64,000 bases of DNA from Pseudaquabacterium inlustre (GTDB taxonomy: Bacteria > Pseudomonadota > Gammaproteobacteria > Burkholderiales > Burkholderiaceae_C): contig NZ_JBBUTH010000001.1 of NCBI RefSeq assembly GCF_038066595.1, positions 868,001 through 932,000 on the forward strand. Direction: 5' to 3'. Shown one piece after another: positions 43,508-50,945 of the stretch (positions are counted from its first letter, which is position 1; every line of letters starts with the position of its first letter). The notes under the pieces are model-generated. The model was given only the letters and a program-made list of their open reading frames with translations, was not told the DNA's origin and made no database searches. Made by a program: the position numbers and the translations under genes.

Positions 43508-45274
43508 TCAGAAGTTCTCCGGCGCCGCGGGCAGCGCCTTGGCCATGACCTGCGGCGTGACGTCCAGGTCGGGCGACACGTTCATCATGCGCAGCGTCTG
43601 CTGCACCACCTGGCTGAACACCGGCGCGGCCACGGCACCGCCGAAGTACACGCCGTTGCTGGGCTCGTCGACCATCACGCCCACCACGATGCGCGGCTTG
43701 TCGATCGGCGCCATGCCCACGAACCACGAGCGGTACTTGTGGCTGGCGTAGCCCTGGCCTTCCTGCTTGTGCGCGGTGCCGCTCTTGCCGCCCACCGAGT
43801 AGCCGATGGTCTGCGCCAGCGGGCCGGTGCCGCCGGGGCCGGCGGCCATCTGCAGCATCTTGCGGATCTCGCGCGCGGTCTCGGGCGAGAACACGCGGAT
43901 GCCGGTCGCGGGCTGCTCCTGGCGCAGCATCGACACCGGGATCACCTCGCCGTCGCGGGCGAAGGCGGTGTAGGCGCGGGCGATCTGCAGCAGCGAGGCC
44001 GACAGGCCGTAGCCGTAGGCCATGGTGGCCTGCTCGATCGGGCGCCAGCTCTTGTAGGGGCGCAGCCGGCCGGTCACGGCGCCGGGGAAGTTGATCTGCG
44101 GCTTCTGGCCGTAGCCCACCTTGGAGTACACGTCCCACAGCTCGTGCGGCTGCATCATCATGGCCATGCGCACGGTGCCGATGTTGCTGCTCTTCTGGAT
44201 CACGCCCTGCACGGTGAGCCCGCCGTAGGGGTGCGCGTCCTTGATCGGGAAGCCCCCCACCACCACGCTGCCGGGCGTGGCGTTGATCATGGTCTCGGGC
44301 TTGACGCGGCCGGTCTCCAGCGCCTGGGCCACGACGAAGGGCTTCATCGTCGAGCCGGGCTCGAAGATGTCGGTCAGCGCGCGGTTGCGCAGCTGCTCGC
44401 CATTCAGGTGGGCGCGGGCGCCGGGGTCGTAGCTGGGGTAGTTGGCCAGCGCCAGGATTTCGCCGGTCTGGGTGTCCAGCACCACCACGCTGCCGGCCTT
44501 GGCCTTGTGCTCGGCCACCGCGTCGCGCACCTTCTGGTAGGCGAAGAACTGCACCTTGGCGTCGATGGCCAGCGTGATGTCGCGGCCGTCGGCTGACTCG
44601 ACGCCGGTGCCCAGGTCCTCGATCACGCGGCCCAGGCGGTCCTTGACCACGCCGCGGGCGCCCTTCTTGCCCTGCAGTTCCTTCTGGAAGGCCAGCTCGA
44701 TGCCTTCCTGGCCCTGGTCGTCGAGGTTGGTGAAGCCGACCACGTGCGCGGCCGATTCGCCCTCGGGGTAGCGGCGGCGGTACTCGCGGTCCTCGTACAG
44801 GCCCTTGATGCCCAGGGCCTTGACCTGCGCCCACAGCTCGGGCTCGGCCTGGCGTCGGATCCAGGCGAAGTTCTGGCTGCCGCTGGCCAGCTTGGCCTCG
44901 AAGTCCTTGTCGCTCAGGCCCAGCAGCTTGACCAGCGCCTTGCGCTGCTCGGGCGTGGCCTGGAATTCCTTCGGGATGGCCCAGATGCTGGGCACCGGCA
45001 CGCTGGTGGCCAGCAGCTGCTGGTTGCGGTCGAGGATGCGGCCGCGCGTGGCCGGCACCTCCAGCGTGTGGGCGTAGCGCATCTCGCCCTGCTTCTGGAA
45101 GAACTGCGTGCCGATCAGCTGGATGTAGGCGGCGCGGCCCAGCAGGCCGGCGAAGCCCAGGCCCACGGCGGCCACGATGAAGCGGCTGCGCCAGTTGGGC
45201 GTGCGGCTGGCCAGCAGCGGGCTGGTGGCGTAGTCGACGCCGCGCACGCTGGCGGGGGTGAGCAGCTTCTTCAT
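43508..45274 (-). CDS. ftsI: Septal peptidoglycan transpeptidase FtsI (PBP3)
   Basis: 588 residues from the ATG at 45274. One membrane helix (about 31-48) leads to the dimerisation (pedestal) domain starting RGRILDRNQQLLATSVP. The transpeptidase domain has the serine motif STMK (Ser308-Lys311), SSN (362-364) and KSGT (497-500), all intact. It crosslinks septal peptidoglycan in the periplasm with FtsW. The start overlaps the ftsL stop as ATGA (45271-45274). Confidence 0.98.
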   Translation of the reverse strand: MKKLLTPASVRGVDYATSPLLASRTPNWRSRFIVAAVGLGFAGLLGRAAYIQLIGTQFFQKQGEMRYAHTLEVPATRGRILDRNQQLLATSVPVPSIWAIPKEFQATPEQRKALVKLLGLSDKDFEAKLASGSQNFAWIRRQAEPELWAQVKALGIKGLYEDREYRRRYPEGESAAHVVGFTNLDDQGQEGIELAFQKELQGKKGARGVVKDRLGRVIEDLGTGVESADGRDITLAIDAKVQFFAYQKVRDAVAEHKAKAGSVVVLDTQTGEILALANYPSYDPGARAHLNGEQLRNRALTDIFEPGSTMKPFVVAQALETGRVKPETMINATPGSVVVGGFPIKDAHPYGGLTVQGVIQKSSNIGTVRMAMMMQPHELWDVYSKVGYGQKPQINFPGAVTGRLRPYKSWRPIEQATMAYGYGLSASLLQIARAYTAFARDGEVIPVSMLRQEQPATGIRVFSPETAREIRKMLQMAAGPGGTGPLAQTIGYSVGGKSGTAHKQEGQGYASHKYRSWFVGMAPIDKPRIVVGVMVDEPSNGVYFGGAVAAPVFSQVVQQTLRMMNVSPDLDVTPQVMAKALPAAPENF

Positions 45275-45618
45275 CGCGCGGCTCCAGAGGCAGGCGCATT
45301 GGCGGGCTTGGCGGCCGCCTTGCCCGCGGTCTTGGGTTCGGCCAGCGTGGCCGTGGCCTGGCCTTCGTACATCGTGACCGCCGGGGTCACGGTGCGCATG
45401 GCCAGCTTCTCGCGCGCGGTGCGCTCGACGATGCGCGAGGTGGCCTGGCCCTGGCGCTCGGCTTCCAGGCGCACGCGTTCGCCATCCAGGCGCAGGCCTT
45501 CCTGCTCGGCGCGGTGGATCTCGGCGAACAGGCGGCGCGCGTCGTAGGCGGTGCGCACCAGCCACAGCGCGCTGGCGATCACCGCCATCAGCAGCAGCAC
45601 GTTCAGGCGCGCCATCAC
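45271..45618 (-). CDS. ftsL: Cell division protein FtsL
   Basis: 115 residues: one membrane helix (about 5-22, LNVLLLMAVIASALWLV) and a periplasmic coiled coil (AEIHRAEQEGLRLDGERVRL). Then comes the FtsL-type conserved end ERTAREKLAMRTVTPAVTMY, and an Ala/Lys-rich tail of ~25 residues. It forms the FtsQBL complex. It begins ATGATG; the first ATG overlaps the rsmH stop (ATGA). Identity rests on position, topology and the conserved segment. Confidence 0.93.
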   Translation of the reverse strand: MMARLNVLLLMAVIASALWLVRTAYDARRLFAEIHRAEQEGLRLDGERVRLEAERQGQATSRIVERTAREKLAMRTVTPAVTMYEGQATATLAEPKTAGKAAAKPANAPASGAAR

Positions 45619-46622
45619 GGGGCCTCCGTGCGCTGGGCCACGCGCAGCATGGCCGAGCGCGCGCGCGGGTTGGCCGCCACCTCGGCCGCGCTGGCCCGCT
45701 GGCGGCCGAGCGCCAGCAGGCGCATGGCCTTGGGCGGCGCCATCGGCGCGCGGCGGTCGATCTCGTCCTTGCTCTCGCGGGCGATGAAGGTCTTGACGAT
45801 GCGGTCTTCCAGCGAGTGGAAGCTGATCACCGCCAGCCGGCCGCCCGGCGCCAGCAGGCCGAGCGCGGCGCTCAGCCCCTGTTCAAGCTCCTCGAGCTCA
45901 CGGTTGACGAGAATCCGAAGAGCTTGAAACGTGCGCGTTGCAGGGTCCTGGCCCGGTTCGCGGGTCTTGACCGCACGAGCCACGAGCTCGGAAAGCTCGC
46001 CTGTGGTTCGAACGGGGTTCCCGCCCTCCCTGCGAGCAACAAGCGCCTTTGCAATCTGAACAGCAAACCGTTCTTCGCCGTAGTCACGTATCACCTCTGC
46101 GATGCGGCGCTCGGGAGCGCTGGCCAGGAAATCCGCGGCGGTCTCGCCACGGGTGGTGTCCATGCGCATGTCCAGCGGCGCGTCGAAGCGGAAGCTGAAC
46201 CCACGCACGGGGTTGTCGATCTGCGGGGAACTGACGCCCAGGTCGAGCAGCACGCCGTCCACGCGGGCGATGCCGCGCTCGGCCAGCGCCTCGGCCATGG
46301 TGGAGAAGCCGTCGTGCACGATGGCGAAGCGCGCATCCTCGGCAGCCAGGGCCTGGCCCACGGCCACGGCCTCGGGGTCCTTGTCGAAGGCGATCAGGCG
46401 GCCGGCCGGCCCCAGGCGGGCCAGCAGCGCGCGGCTGTGGCCGCCACGACCGAAGGTGCCGTCGACGTAGGTGCCGCTCAGGCGCGCCGGGCGGTGGGCC
46501 TCGGCGTCATCGCGCCCGCCCGGGGCATCGAGACCCAGCGCGGCATCGACCGTCTCGTCCAGCAGCACCGTGACATGGGAGAGCGCCGGTGTACTGCCTG
46601 CGGTGTGGGCCACCGGGCTCAC
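45615..46622 (-). CDS. rsmH: 16S rRNA (cytosine(1402)-N(4))-methyltransferase RsmH (MraW)
   Basis: 335 residues from a GTG at 46622 that overlaps the mraZ stop (GTGA). The SAM-binding motifs are YVDGTFGRGGHSRALLA and LIAFDKDPEAVA. The family phrases VLLDLGVSSPQID, RGFSFRFDAPLDMRMD and LAVISFHSLEDRIVKTF follow. It N4-methylates C1402 of 16S rRNA. It includes a short extra Gly/Asp-rich loop near residues 30-45 compared with E. coli. Confidence 0.98.
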   Translation of the reverse strand: MSPVAHTAGSTPALSHVTVLLDETVDAALGLDAPGGRDDAEAHRPARLSGTYVDGTFGRGGHSRALLARLGPAGRLIAFDKDPEAVAVGQALAAEDARFAIVHDGFSTMAEALAERGIARVDGVLLDLGVSSPQIDNPVRGFSFRFDAPLDMRMDTTRGETAADFLASAPERRIAEVIRDYGEERFAVQIAKALVARREGGNPVRTTGELSELVARAVKTREPGQDPATRTFQALRILVNRELEELEQGLSAALGLLAPGGRLAVISFHSLEDRIVKTFIARESKDEIDRRAPMAPPKAMRLLALGRQRASAAEVAANPRARSAMLRVAQRTEAP

Positions 46623-47047
46623 AGCACGAAGTCCTGGATGGCCGCCGGCATCGCGGTGGCCAGGGTTTCGGCCTCATGGGCGGCGTAGCGCGCCGGATCC
46701 CACAACTCGAGGTGGCGACCGTTGCCCATCAGCAGCACGTCCTTGTCGAGGCCGGCCACGGCGCGCAGTTCGGGCGACACCAGCACGCGGGCGGCCGAGT
46801 CGATGTCCACATCGACCGCCGAGCCCAGGAACACCCGGCGCCAGCCATCGGCGTTCATCGGCAGCGTGAGCAGCTTGTCGCGAAAGGCCTCCCAGGCCGG
46901 CCGCGGAAACATCATCAGGCAGCCGACCGGGTGGCGGCACAGGGTCAGCTGGTTGCCGCACAGGGCCGACAGGGCGTCGCGATGGCGCGCCGGGACGGTG
47001 ATCCGCCCCTTCGCATCCAGCGACATCGCTGACGTGCCCTGAAACAC
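46619..47047 (-). CDS. mraZ: Transcriptional regulator MraZ
   Basis: 142 residues if started at the GTG at 47047, which gives the family-typical start (M)FQGTSAMSLDAKGRITVPAR. A GTG at 47089 would add 14 residues encoded by the GTGGG operator boxes and is rejected. The two SpoVT/AbrB-like halves are present: AKGRITVPARHRDAL and DSAARVLVSPELRAVAGL. MraZ forms ring oligomers that bind repeated GTGGG boxes and repress the dcw operon, including itself. It is first in the cluster. Confidence 0.95.
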   Translation of the reverse strand: MFQGTSAMSLDAKGRITVPARHRDALSALCGNQLTLCRHPVGCLMMFPRPAWEAFRDKLLTLPMNADGWRRVFLGSAVDVDIDSAARVLVSPELRAVAGLDKDVLLMGNGRHLELWDPARYAAHEAETLATAMPAAIQDFVL

Positions 47048-47054
47048 CAATCCA

Positions 47055-47089
47055 GCCACTTTGCCCCACCAATTCCCACTAAACCCCAC
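47055..47089 (-). promoter_or_regulatory. MraZ operator: four GTGGG-type boxes with 10-bp period
   Basis: On the minus strand GTGGG, GTGGG, GTGGG and GTGGC begin at 47089, 47079, 47069 and 47059, exactly one helical turn apart, ending 8 bp before the GTG start of mraZ. The known MraZ operators of E. coli and Mycoplasma are direct TGGG(N) repeats at the same spacing upstream of mraZ. This is strong evidence for autoregulation of the whole dcw cluster here. Confidence 0.85.
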
Positions 47090-47151
47090 TTTAACTCAGA
47101 AAGACCAGCCGATCGAGTGGCGGAGCTGAAAAAATTCAGTGAAATCAATGG

Positions 47152-47181
47152 GTTACAGGCGTTTGTGGAAGTGGCTGTCAG
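47152..47181 (-). promoter_or_regulatory. Possible dcw promoter
   Basis: CTGACA (47181-47176) and TGTAAC (47157-47152) on the minus strand are separated by 18 bp, in the AT-rich stretch upstream of the MraZ boxes. Matches to the sigma-70 consensus are 5/6 and 4/6. Other TTGA-like hexamers in the same stretch have poorer partners. Tentative. Confidence 0.25.
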
Positions 47182-47674
47182 GAAAAAATCATTTCAAAAT
47201 AGGGACTTGCGGAGGCTTGTGAAAGCAGTGTGTGAACAGTGGGTGGGGGTGGGTGGGGGCTGCCGCACGGGCTCGACGGGGGCAACCCCCTGTTCGGGCG
47301 TGTGAATTGTCACATTCCGGGGTAGGTGGACTGCGGCGGTCGGGTGGTGCTTGGCTGCCGCCTGGGTGGCGGTGCGCTGCGGGGAAATGGCCCCATGGTT
47401 CGGAGCAGCCCGCCGGGCTCGAACAGGCTGCCGACATACGGCTTGGCTCGGGACGCATGGCCGCCGATGGCATGGCCGTCGCATGGCTGTGCTCTGGCAG
47501 CCTTCGTGCCCTGCCGTGTTCTTCACGTGAGTCTTGACCGGGGGGGCTTCGCCTTGGAATAGCCCGTGGCATATCCGGCTGGCTATGTTCGAGCCCGCCG
47601 GGCGGGCGAGGCGCCCGTCTCGATGCGCTTCAAGCGCGAGGTGACGTCGGAAAGTTTGGAAGGCGCTTTCTTTG

Positions 47675-47704
47675 CCTACTTTCTTTTCGCGAAAAGAAAG
47701 TAGG
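47675..47704. repeat. 30-bp perfect palindrome (extragenic repeat element)
   Basis: Two 15-bp arms, CCTACTTTCTTTTCG and its exact complement, meet at a central CGCG. A partial direct copy of the left arm (CTTTCTTTGCC) lies just before it. From memory, very similar CTACTTTCTTT/AAAGAAAGTAG elements occur between genes in many Burkholderiales genomes, so this is probably a dispersed extragenic repeat. Read as RNA it could also act as a bidirectional terminator. Confidence 0.8.
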
Positions 47705-47706
47705 TC

Positions 47707-47733
47707 GCCCGCCGGGGCGAAACCCCGGCGGGC
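47707..47733 (-). terminator. 11-bp GC-rich hairpin next to the 30-bp palindrome
   Basis: GCCCGCCGGGG-CGAAA-CCCCGGCGGGC is a perfect 11-bp stem with a 5-base loop, 38 bp beyond the stop of the Sel1-type gene. Read on the minus strand it is followed by the A/T-rich palindrome, so the pair may form a compound terminator. It also forms one unit with the extragenic repeat, so the terminator call is tentative. Confidence 0.5.
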
Positions 47734-47770
47734 TGAAAGGAACCATGGGTAACCGCCCGCAAACGGCGCC

Positions 47771-49321
47771 TCAGGCCGCCAAGGCCTCGCTCAATGGCTG
47801 ACGCGCCCGCCAAGCCCACTTGCTGCCCAGGCGCAGCGCCTCCAGCGTGGTGGCACTCGCATCGGCGAAGTAGAGCGCCTCATCCAGCCCCAGGCGCTCG
47901 AACAACCGCCGCTGGCGCAGCGACCGGGTGCGCAGATCGCCCTCACCCGCCGCGCCGCGCTGGCCGTACAGCGCCACGGCCTGCTGCAGCGCGCCGGCGG
48001 CGGCGGCACTCACCGCCGGGATGGCGCGCGGCGCCGACAGCCGCACCTGCTGGATGAAGGGGTTGCGGCCCACCACCAGGCCCCAGGGGCGCTGGCCGTC
48101 CAGCGGGTCCACGCACAGGCCCTCCAGCTTGGTCAGACCGAAGGCGCGGGCCAGCGCCAGGCGCGCGGCCAGCCAGGGGTCGCTCTGGCGCACCTGGGCA
48201 ATGCCCCAGGCGGCCTCGGCGTCGCTGCCGGGCACCGGCAGCACCAGCGACTGCAGCAGCGTGGCCGCGTGCGCATCCTGTTGGGCCGCGGCGGCATGCA
48301 GCCAGGCGATGGCCTGCTCGGTGCCGGCCAGGCCGGCCGATTCGCGCAGCATCAGCGCGCCCAGCTTGCGCTGCGCCTCGGCCTGGCCACGGGCGGCGGC
48401 CTTCTCGAGGAAGAAGCGCGCCATCTGCGGATTGGCCACCGACAGGCTGTGGTCGGCATGCAGGCGGTACAGGTGCAGCCAGGCGGCGTCGCAGCCGGCG
48501 TCGGCCGCGCGCAGCAGGAACGCCGCGCCCTTGCGCATGTTCTGCTGGCCGTCGAAGACCTCGGCCGACAGGCCGGGCGTGGGCAGGCCGCTCAGGCCAC
48601 GGCCCAACGTGTAGGCAGCCTCGCGGTCGCCCTGGGCGGCGCAGCTTTCCAGCGCGTCGCGGATGGCCTGGGCGTCCACGCCCCGCAGCTCGCGGCCCTG
48701 GCCCTCGGCCAGCTGCACGGCGGCGGCAATGTCGCGCGGCAGCGCCGCCTCGGGCGCGGCATCGAAGGCCAGCGCCGCGTTCAGGGCATCGGCCAGGGCC
48801 TGCAGGTCGCCCTGCTCGCGCGCCTGGGCCACGGCCTGGGCGGCCACGGCCGCGCCGTCCACCTCGCCCGCGGCGTCCAGCGCCTGCAGCACCGCGCGCA
48901 GGGCCTGCGCCGGTGGGGCTGCATCCAGCGCGTTCAGCGCCGGCTGCGCCGCCGCAGCCGCCGGCGTGGCGCTGGCCGCGGCCTGCTGCAGCCAGTGCCG
49001 TGCCTCGGCCAGGCCGTCGCGCCGCGCCAACTGCCAGGCGGCGGCGCGCAGCTGCGCGGTGGCGCTGCCGGCCGCGGCGGCGCGCTGCAGGGCGGCGTGC
49101 TGGCCCTGGGCCAGCAGCTCGTGCAGCGGCAGGCACTCGGCCAGCACGCGGGCGGCGGCCGCGGGGTCGGTGGCGGCGGCCTGGCGCAGATGGTCGATGC
49201 CGGCCGCCACGTGGCGGGTGAAGCCGTCCACGCCCAGCAGGTAGCGGCGGCCGACCTCGCAGCGCGCCCGCAGATCGCCCTGTCGGGCCTGGGCCAGCAG
49301 CTGAATGTCCTGACGTCGCAT
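47771..49321 (-). CDS. Sel1-type (SLR) helical repeat protein
   Basis: 516 residues from the ATG at 49321 with AGGA seven bases upstream; an ATG at 49336 is less well placed. No signal peptide or membrane helix. The chain is almost all helix and Ala-rich, with Sel1-like units of ~36 residues best seen at 240-370 (AAYTLGRGL, GAAFLLRAADAGCDAAWLHL, FFLEKAAARGQAEAQRKLGA, AIAWLHAAAAQQDAHAATLL). The N-terminal part holds weaker units. Sel1 repeats are protein-protein scaffolds. The partner and role are unknown, and no neighbour suggests one. It ends next to the extragenic palindromes. Confidence 0.78.
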   Translation of the reverse strand: MRRQDIQLLAQARQGDLRARCEVGRRYLLGVDGFTRHVAAGIDHLRQAAATDPAAAARVLAECLPLHELLAQGQHAALQRAAAAGSATAQLRAAAWQLARRDGLAEARHWLQQAAASATPAAAAAQPALNALDAAPPAQALRAVLQALDAAGEVDGAAVAAQAVAQAREQGDLQALADALNAALAFDAAPEAALPRDIAAAVQLAEGQGRELRGVDAQAIRDALESCAAQGDREAAYTLGRGLSGLPTPGLSAEVFDGQQNMRKGAAFLLRAADAGCDAAWLHLYRLHADHSLSVANPQMARFFLEKAAARGQAEAQRKLGALMLRESAGLAGTEQAIAWLHAAAAQQDAHAATLLQSLVLPVPGSDAEAAWGIAQVRQSDPWLAARLALARAFGLTKLEGLCVDPLDGQRPWGLVVGRNPFIQQVRLSAPRAIPAVSAAAAGALQQAVALYGQRGAAGEGDLRTRSLRQRRLFERLGLDEALYFADASATTLEALRLGSKWAWRARQPLSEALAA

Positions 49322-49516
49322 CGCCTGTCCTCGCATGTGGTGGGGCCGCCACGCCCGGGCCGGATGGCGGCCTGCGCCGATGGCAGCGGGGGCCCGTTTG
49401 GGCATGCGGGGATGATGGAAACCAGGCCCTGTCGACAGACGAACATGCAGATGACGATCCTGTCATCCGCCGGTCAGGCGCACGCCATGCGGGGCCGAGC
49501 CGGGCCACCATGACAA

Positions 49517-49550
49517 AAGGGGCCGCACCCCTCACGGGATGCGGCCCCTT
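49517..49550 (-). terminator. Intrinsic terminator of the porin gene
   Basis: An 11-bp stem (AAGGGGCCGCA / TGCGGCCCCTT on the plus strand) with a 12-base loop lies 62 bp beyond the porin stop. On the minus strand the stem is followed by TTTTGTC, a usable U-tract. No gene is recognised in 49322-49611. Confidence 0.8.
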
Positions 49551-49611
49551 CGGCCATGCGCACCGCACGCGCCAGGCCCGAACGCCCGGCACATGCGGCC
49601 ACGCGCGGTCA

Positions 49612-50691
49612 TCAGAACATGTGACGCACGCCCACGCCGTAGCCGGTCGACTTGGCGCCGGTGGCATCGCCCAGGCCGCCCACGCTCATGGCCGAGGCGC
49701 CCTTGTTCTTCAGCGAACCGGTCTGTGCGTACACGGCGGTGCGCTTGCTCAGGTTGTACAGGTACTCCAGGCCCCACAGCGTCGCGTCGCTGTTGTTGAA
49801 GGCGGCGGTGCCACCTTCGGCGTTGCCCTTGCCGTACGAGGCCCGGAACTCGCCCTGGCCCAGCGGCACGCTGGTGCTCAGTTCGTAGGTCGTGTACTTC
49901 AGCGCGCCGTACTTGCTCTGGTTGTACAGGGCGTAGACCTTGGCCACGCCGAAGTTGTACGAACCGCCCAGGTTGGTGGTCTTCAGCTTGTCGCTGGTGA
50001 ACACGTCGATCTGGCTGTACGAGAACGCCACGTCCACCGGGCCGGCGGCGTAGCCGAACAGGCCGCCCTTGTAGCCGTTGCCGGCCACGCCTTCAGGCGC
50101 GCCCACCTGCACCTGGCCATAGAAGCCGCCCAGGTCCTTCGGCAGGAAGTAGCTGACCGCGTTGTTCACGCGCAGGGCCGAGGCGGCACCCATCGTGGTG
50201 GCGGTGCTCGACTTGTCGAACGGGCTCTTGTTGGCGTACAGGTTGGCACCGTTGCCGAAGCCGTTGGCGCCGAAGGCGTCGAACTTGCCCGACACGTTGA
50301 AGTTCACCGTGTAGTCGCGGCCCAGGCGCACTTCACCGAAGCCACCCGACAGGCTCAGCGTCGAGCGACGGTTGAAGAAACCGGTGGTCGAGGCGTTGCT
50401 GCTGTTGTAGCCGGTGCCGCCGCCGGCGCCGCCGGTGTCACCGCTCACGCCGGCTTCCAGCCAGAAACCGGCCAGCAGGCCGCCGCCCAGGTCTTCGGTG
50501 CCACGGAAGCCGATGCGGCTGGTGTTCAGGCCGGCGGTGTCCATCGACTTGGTGGTGGTGCTGCCGTTCTTCACCGAGTTCACGCTCAGGTCCATCAGAC
50601 CGAAGACCGTGAGGGTGGACTGGGCGTTGGCCGAGGCAGCGGCGGTGGCGAGCACGGCCAGGGCGATGGCGTGCGGAACGAGCTTCTTCAT
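49612..50691 (-). CDS. General outer-membrane porin (Gram-negative porin family)
   Basis: 359 residues. The signal peptide is MKKLVPHAIALAVLATAAASANA (about residues 1-23). The mature start QSTLTVFGLMDLSVNSVKNG and the segment TSRIGFRGTEDLGGGLLAGFWLEAG are typical of betaproteobacterial trimeric porins. The constriction-loop region FGEVRLGRDYT is present, and the protein ends in the C-terminal Phe (GVGVRHMF) read by the BAM machinery. It forms a 16-strand diffusion channel. AAGGA lies six bases before the ATG. The 5' region carries two copies of TGTCCATGGC 18 bp apart (50720 and 50738), which could be a regulator site. Confidence 0.95.
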   Translation of the reverse strand: MKKLVPHAIALAVLATAAASANAQSTLTVFGLMDLSVNSVKNGSTTTKSMDTAGLNTSRIGFRGTEDLGGGLLAGFWLEAGVSGDTGGAGGGTGYNSSNASTTGFFNRRSTLSLSGGFGEVRLGRDYTVNFNVSGKFDAFGANGFGNGANLYANKSPFDKSSTATTMGAASALRVNNAVSYFLPKDLGGFYGQVQVGAPEGVAGNGYKGGLFGYAAGPVDVAFSYSQIDVFTSDKLKTTNLGGSYNFGVAKVYALYNQSKYGALKYTTYELSTSVPLGQGEFRASYGKGNAEGGTAAFNNSDATLWGLEYLYNLSKRTAVYAQTGSLKNKGASAMSVGGLGDATGAKSTGYGVGVRHMF

Positions 50692-50880
50692 GATCTTCCT
50701 TCGCAGGGGGTTTCGAACATGTCCATGGCGTCAGCCTTGTCCATGGCTTGAACGGGACATGCAGCAGCTTAGGAAGTGCGGCCACCCGGCCGCATGCGTG
50801 GTGACGGAACCGGCCACCCCATGCCAGCACAGGGGGGGCGAAATGGCGCCGGCCTGTGTCGCGCCGGCCTCAATCCCGCC

Positions 50881-50940
50881 GGGCCGCCCCAAGGGATGGA
50901 GGGCCCCCTCGGGGGGCCGGAGCACAGCGACGTGGGGGCA
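50881..50940. repeat. Extragenic GC-rich repeat-like element with hairpin
   Basis: A GGCCGCCCCAAGG segment is followed by a 7-bp hairpin, GGCCCCC-3-GGGGGCC (50902-50918), and an AGCACAGCGACGTGGGGGCA tail. It sits just beyond the stop of the sensor kinase gene. From memory, elements of this pattern are frequent downstream of genes in Comamonadaceae and relatives. There is no U-tract. The rest of 50692-50880 holds the porin 5' region and nothing else recognised. Confidence 0.5.
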
Positions 50941-50945
50941 CCATC

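Larger units (their letters stand above)
47090..47770. other. Non-coding stretch upstream of the dcw cluster
   Basis: About 680 bp with no supportable gene. Next to mraZ (47100-47220) it is AT-rich and should hold the dcw promoter. From 47230 to 47560 it is GC-rich with short open frames on both strands that lack ribosome-binding sites and family features. From about 47640 it becomes a block of palindromes (listed separately) that ends just before the Sel1-type gene stop. Confidence 0.7.

Noticed and set aside
47048..47089. An upstream GTG start for mraZ
   Set aside because: The extra codons are made of the MraZ operator boxes and do not match the family N-terminus; FQGTSAMSLDAKGR begins after the GTG at 47047.
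47230..47570. Short open frames (about 60-130 codons) in the non-coding stretch before the Sel1-type gene
   Set aside because: No ribosome-binding site, biased Arg/Pro/His composition on both strands and no known motif.
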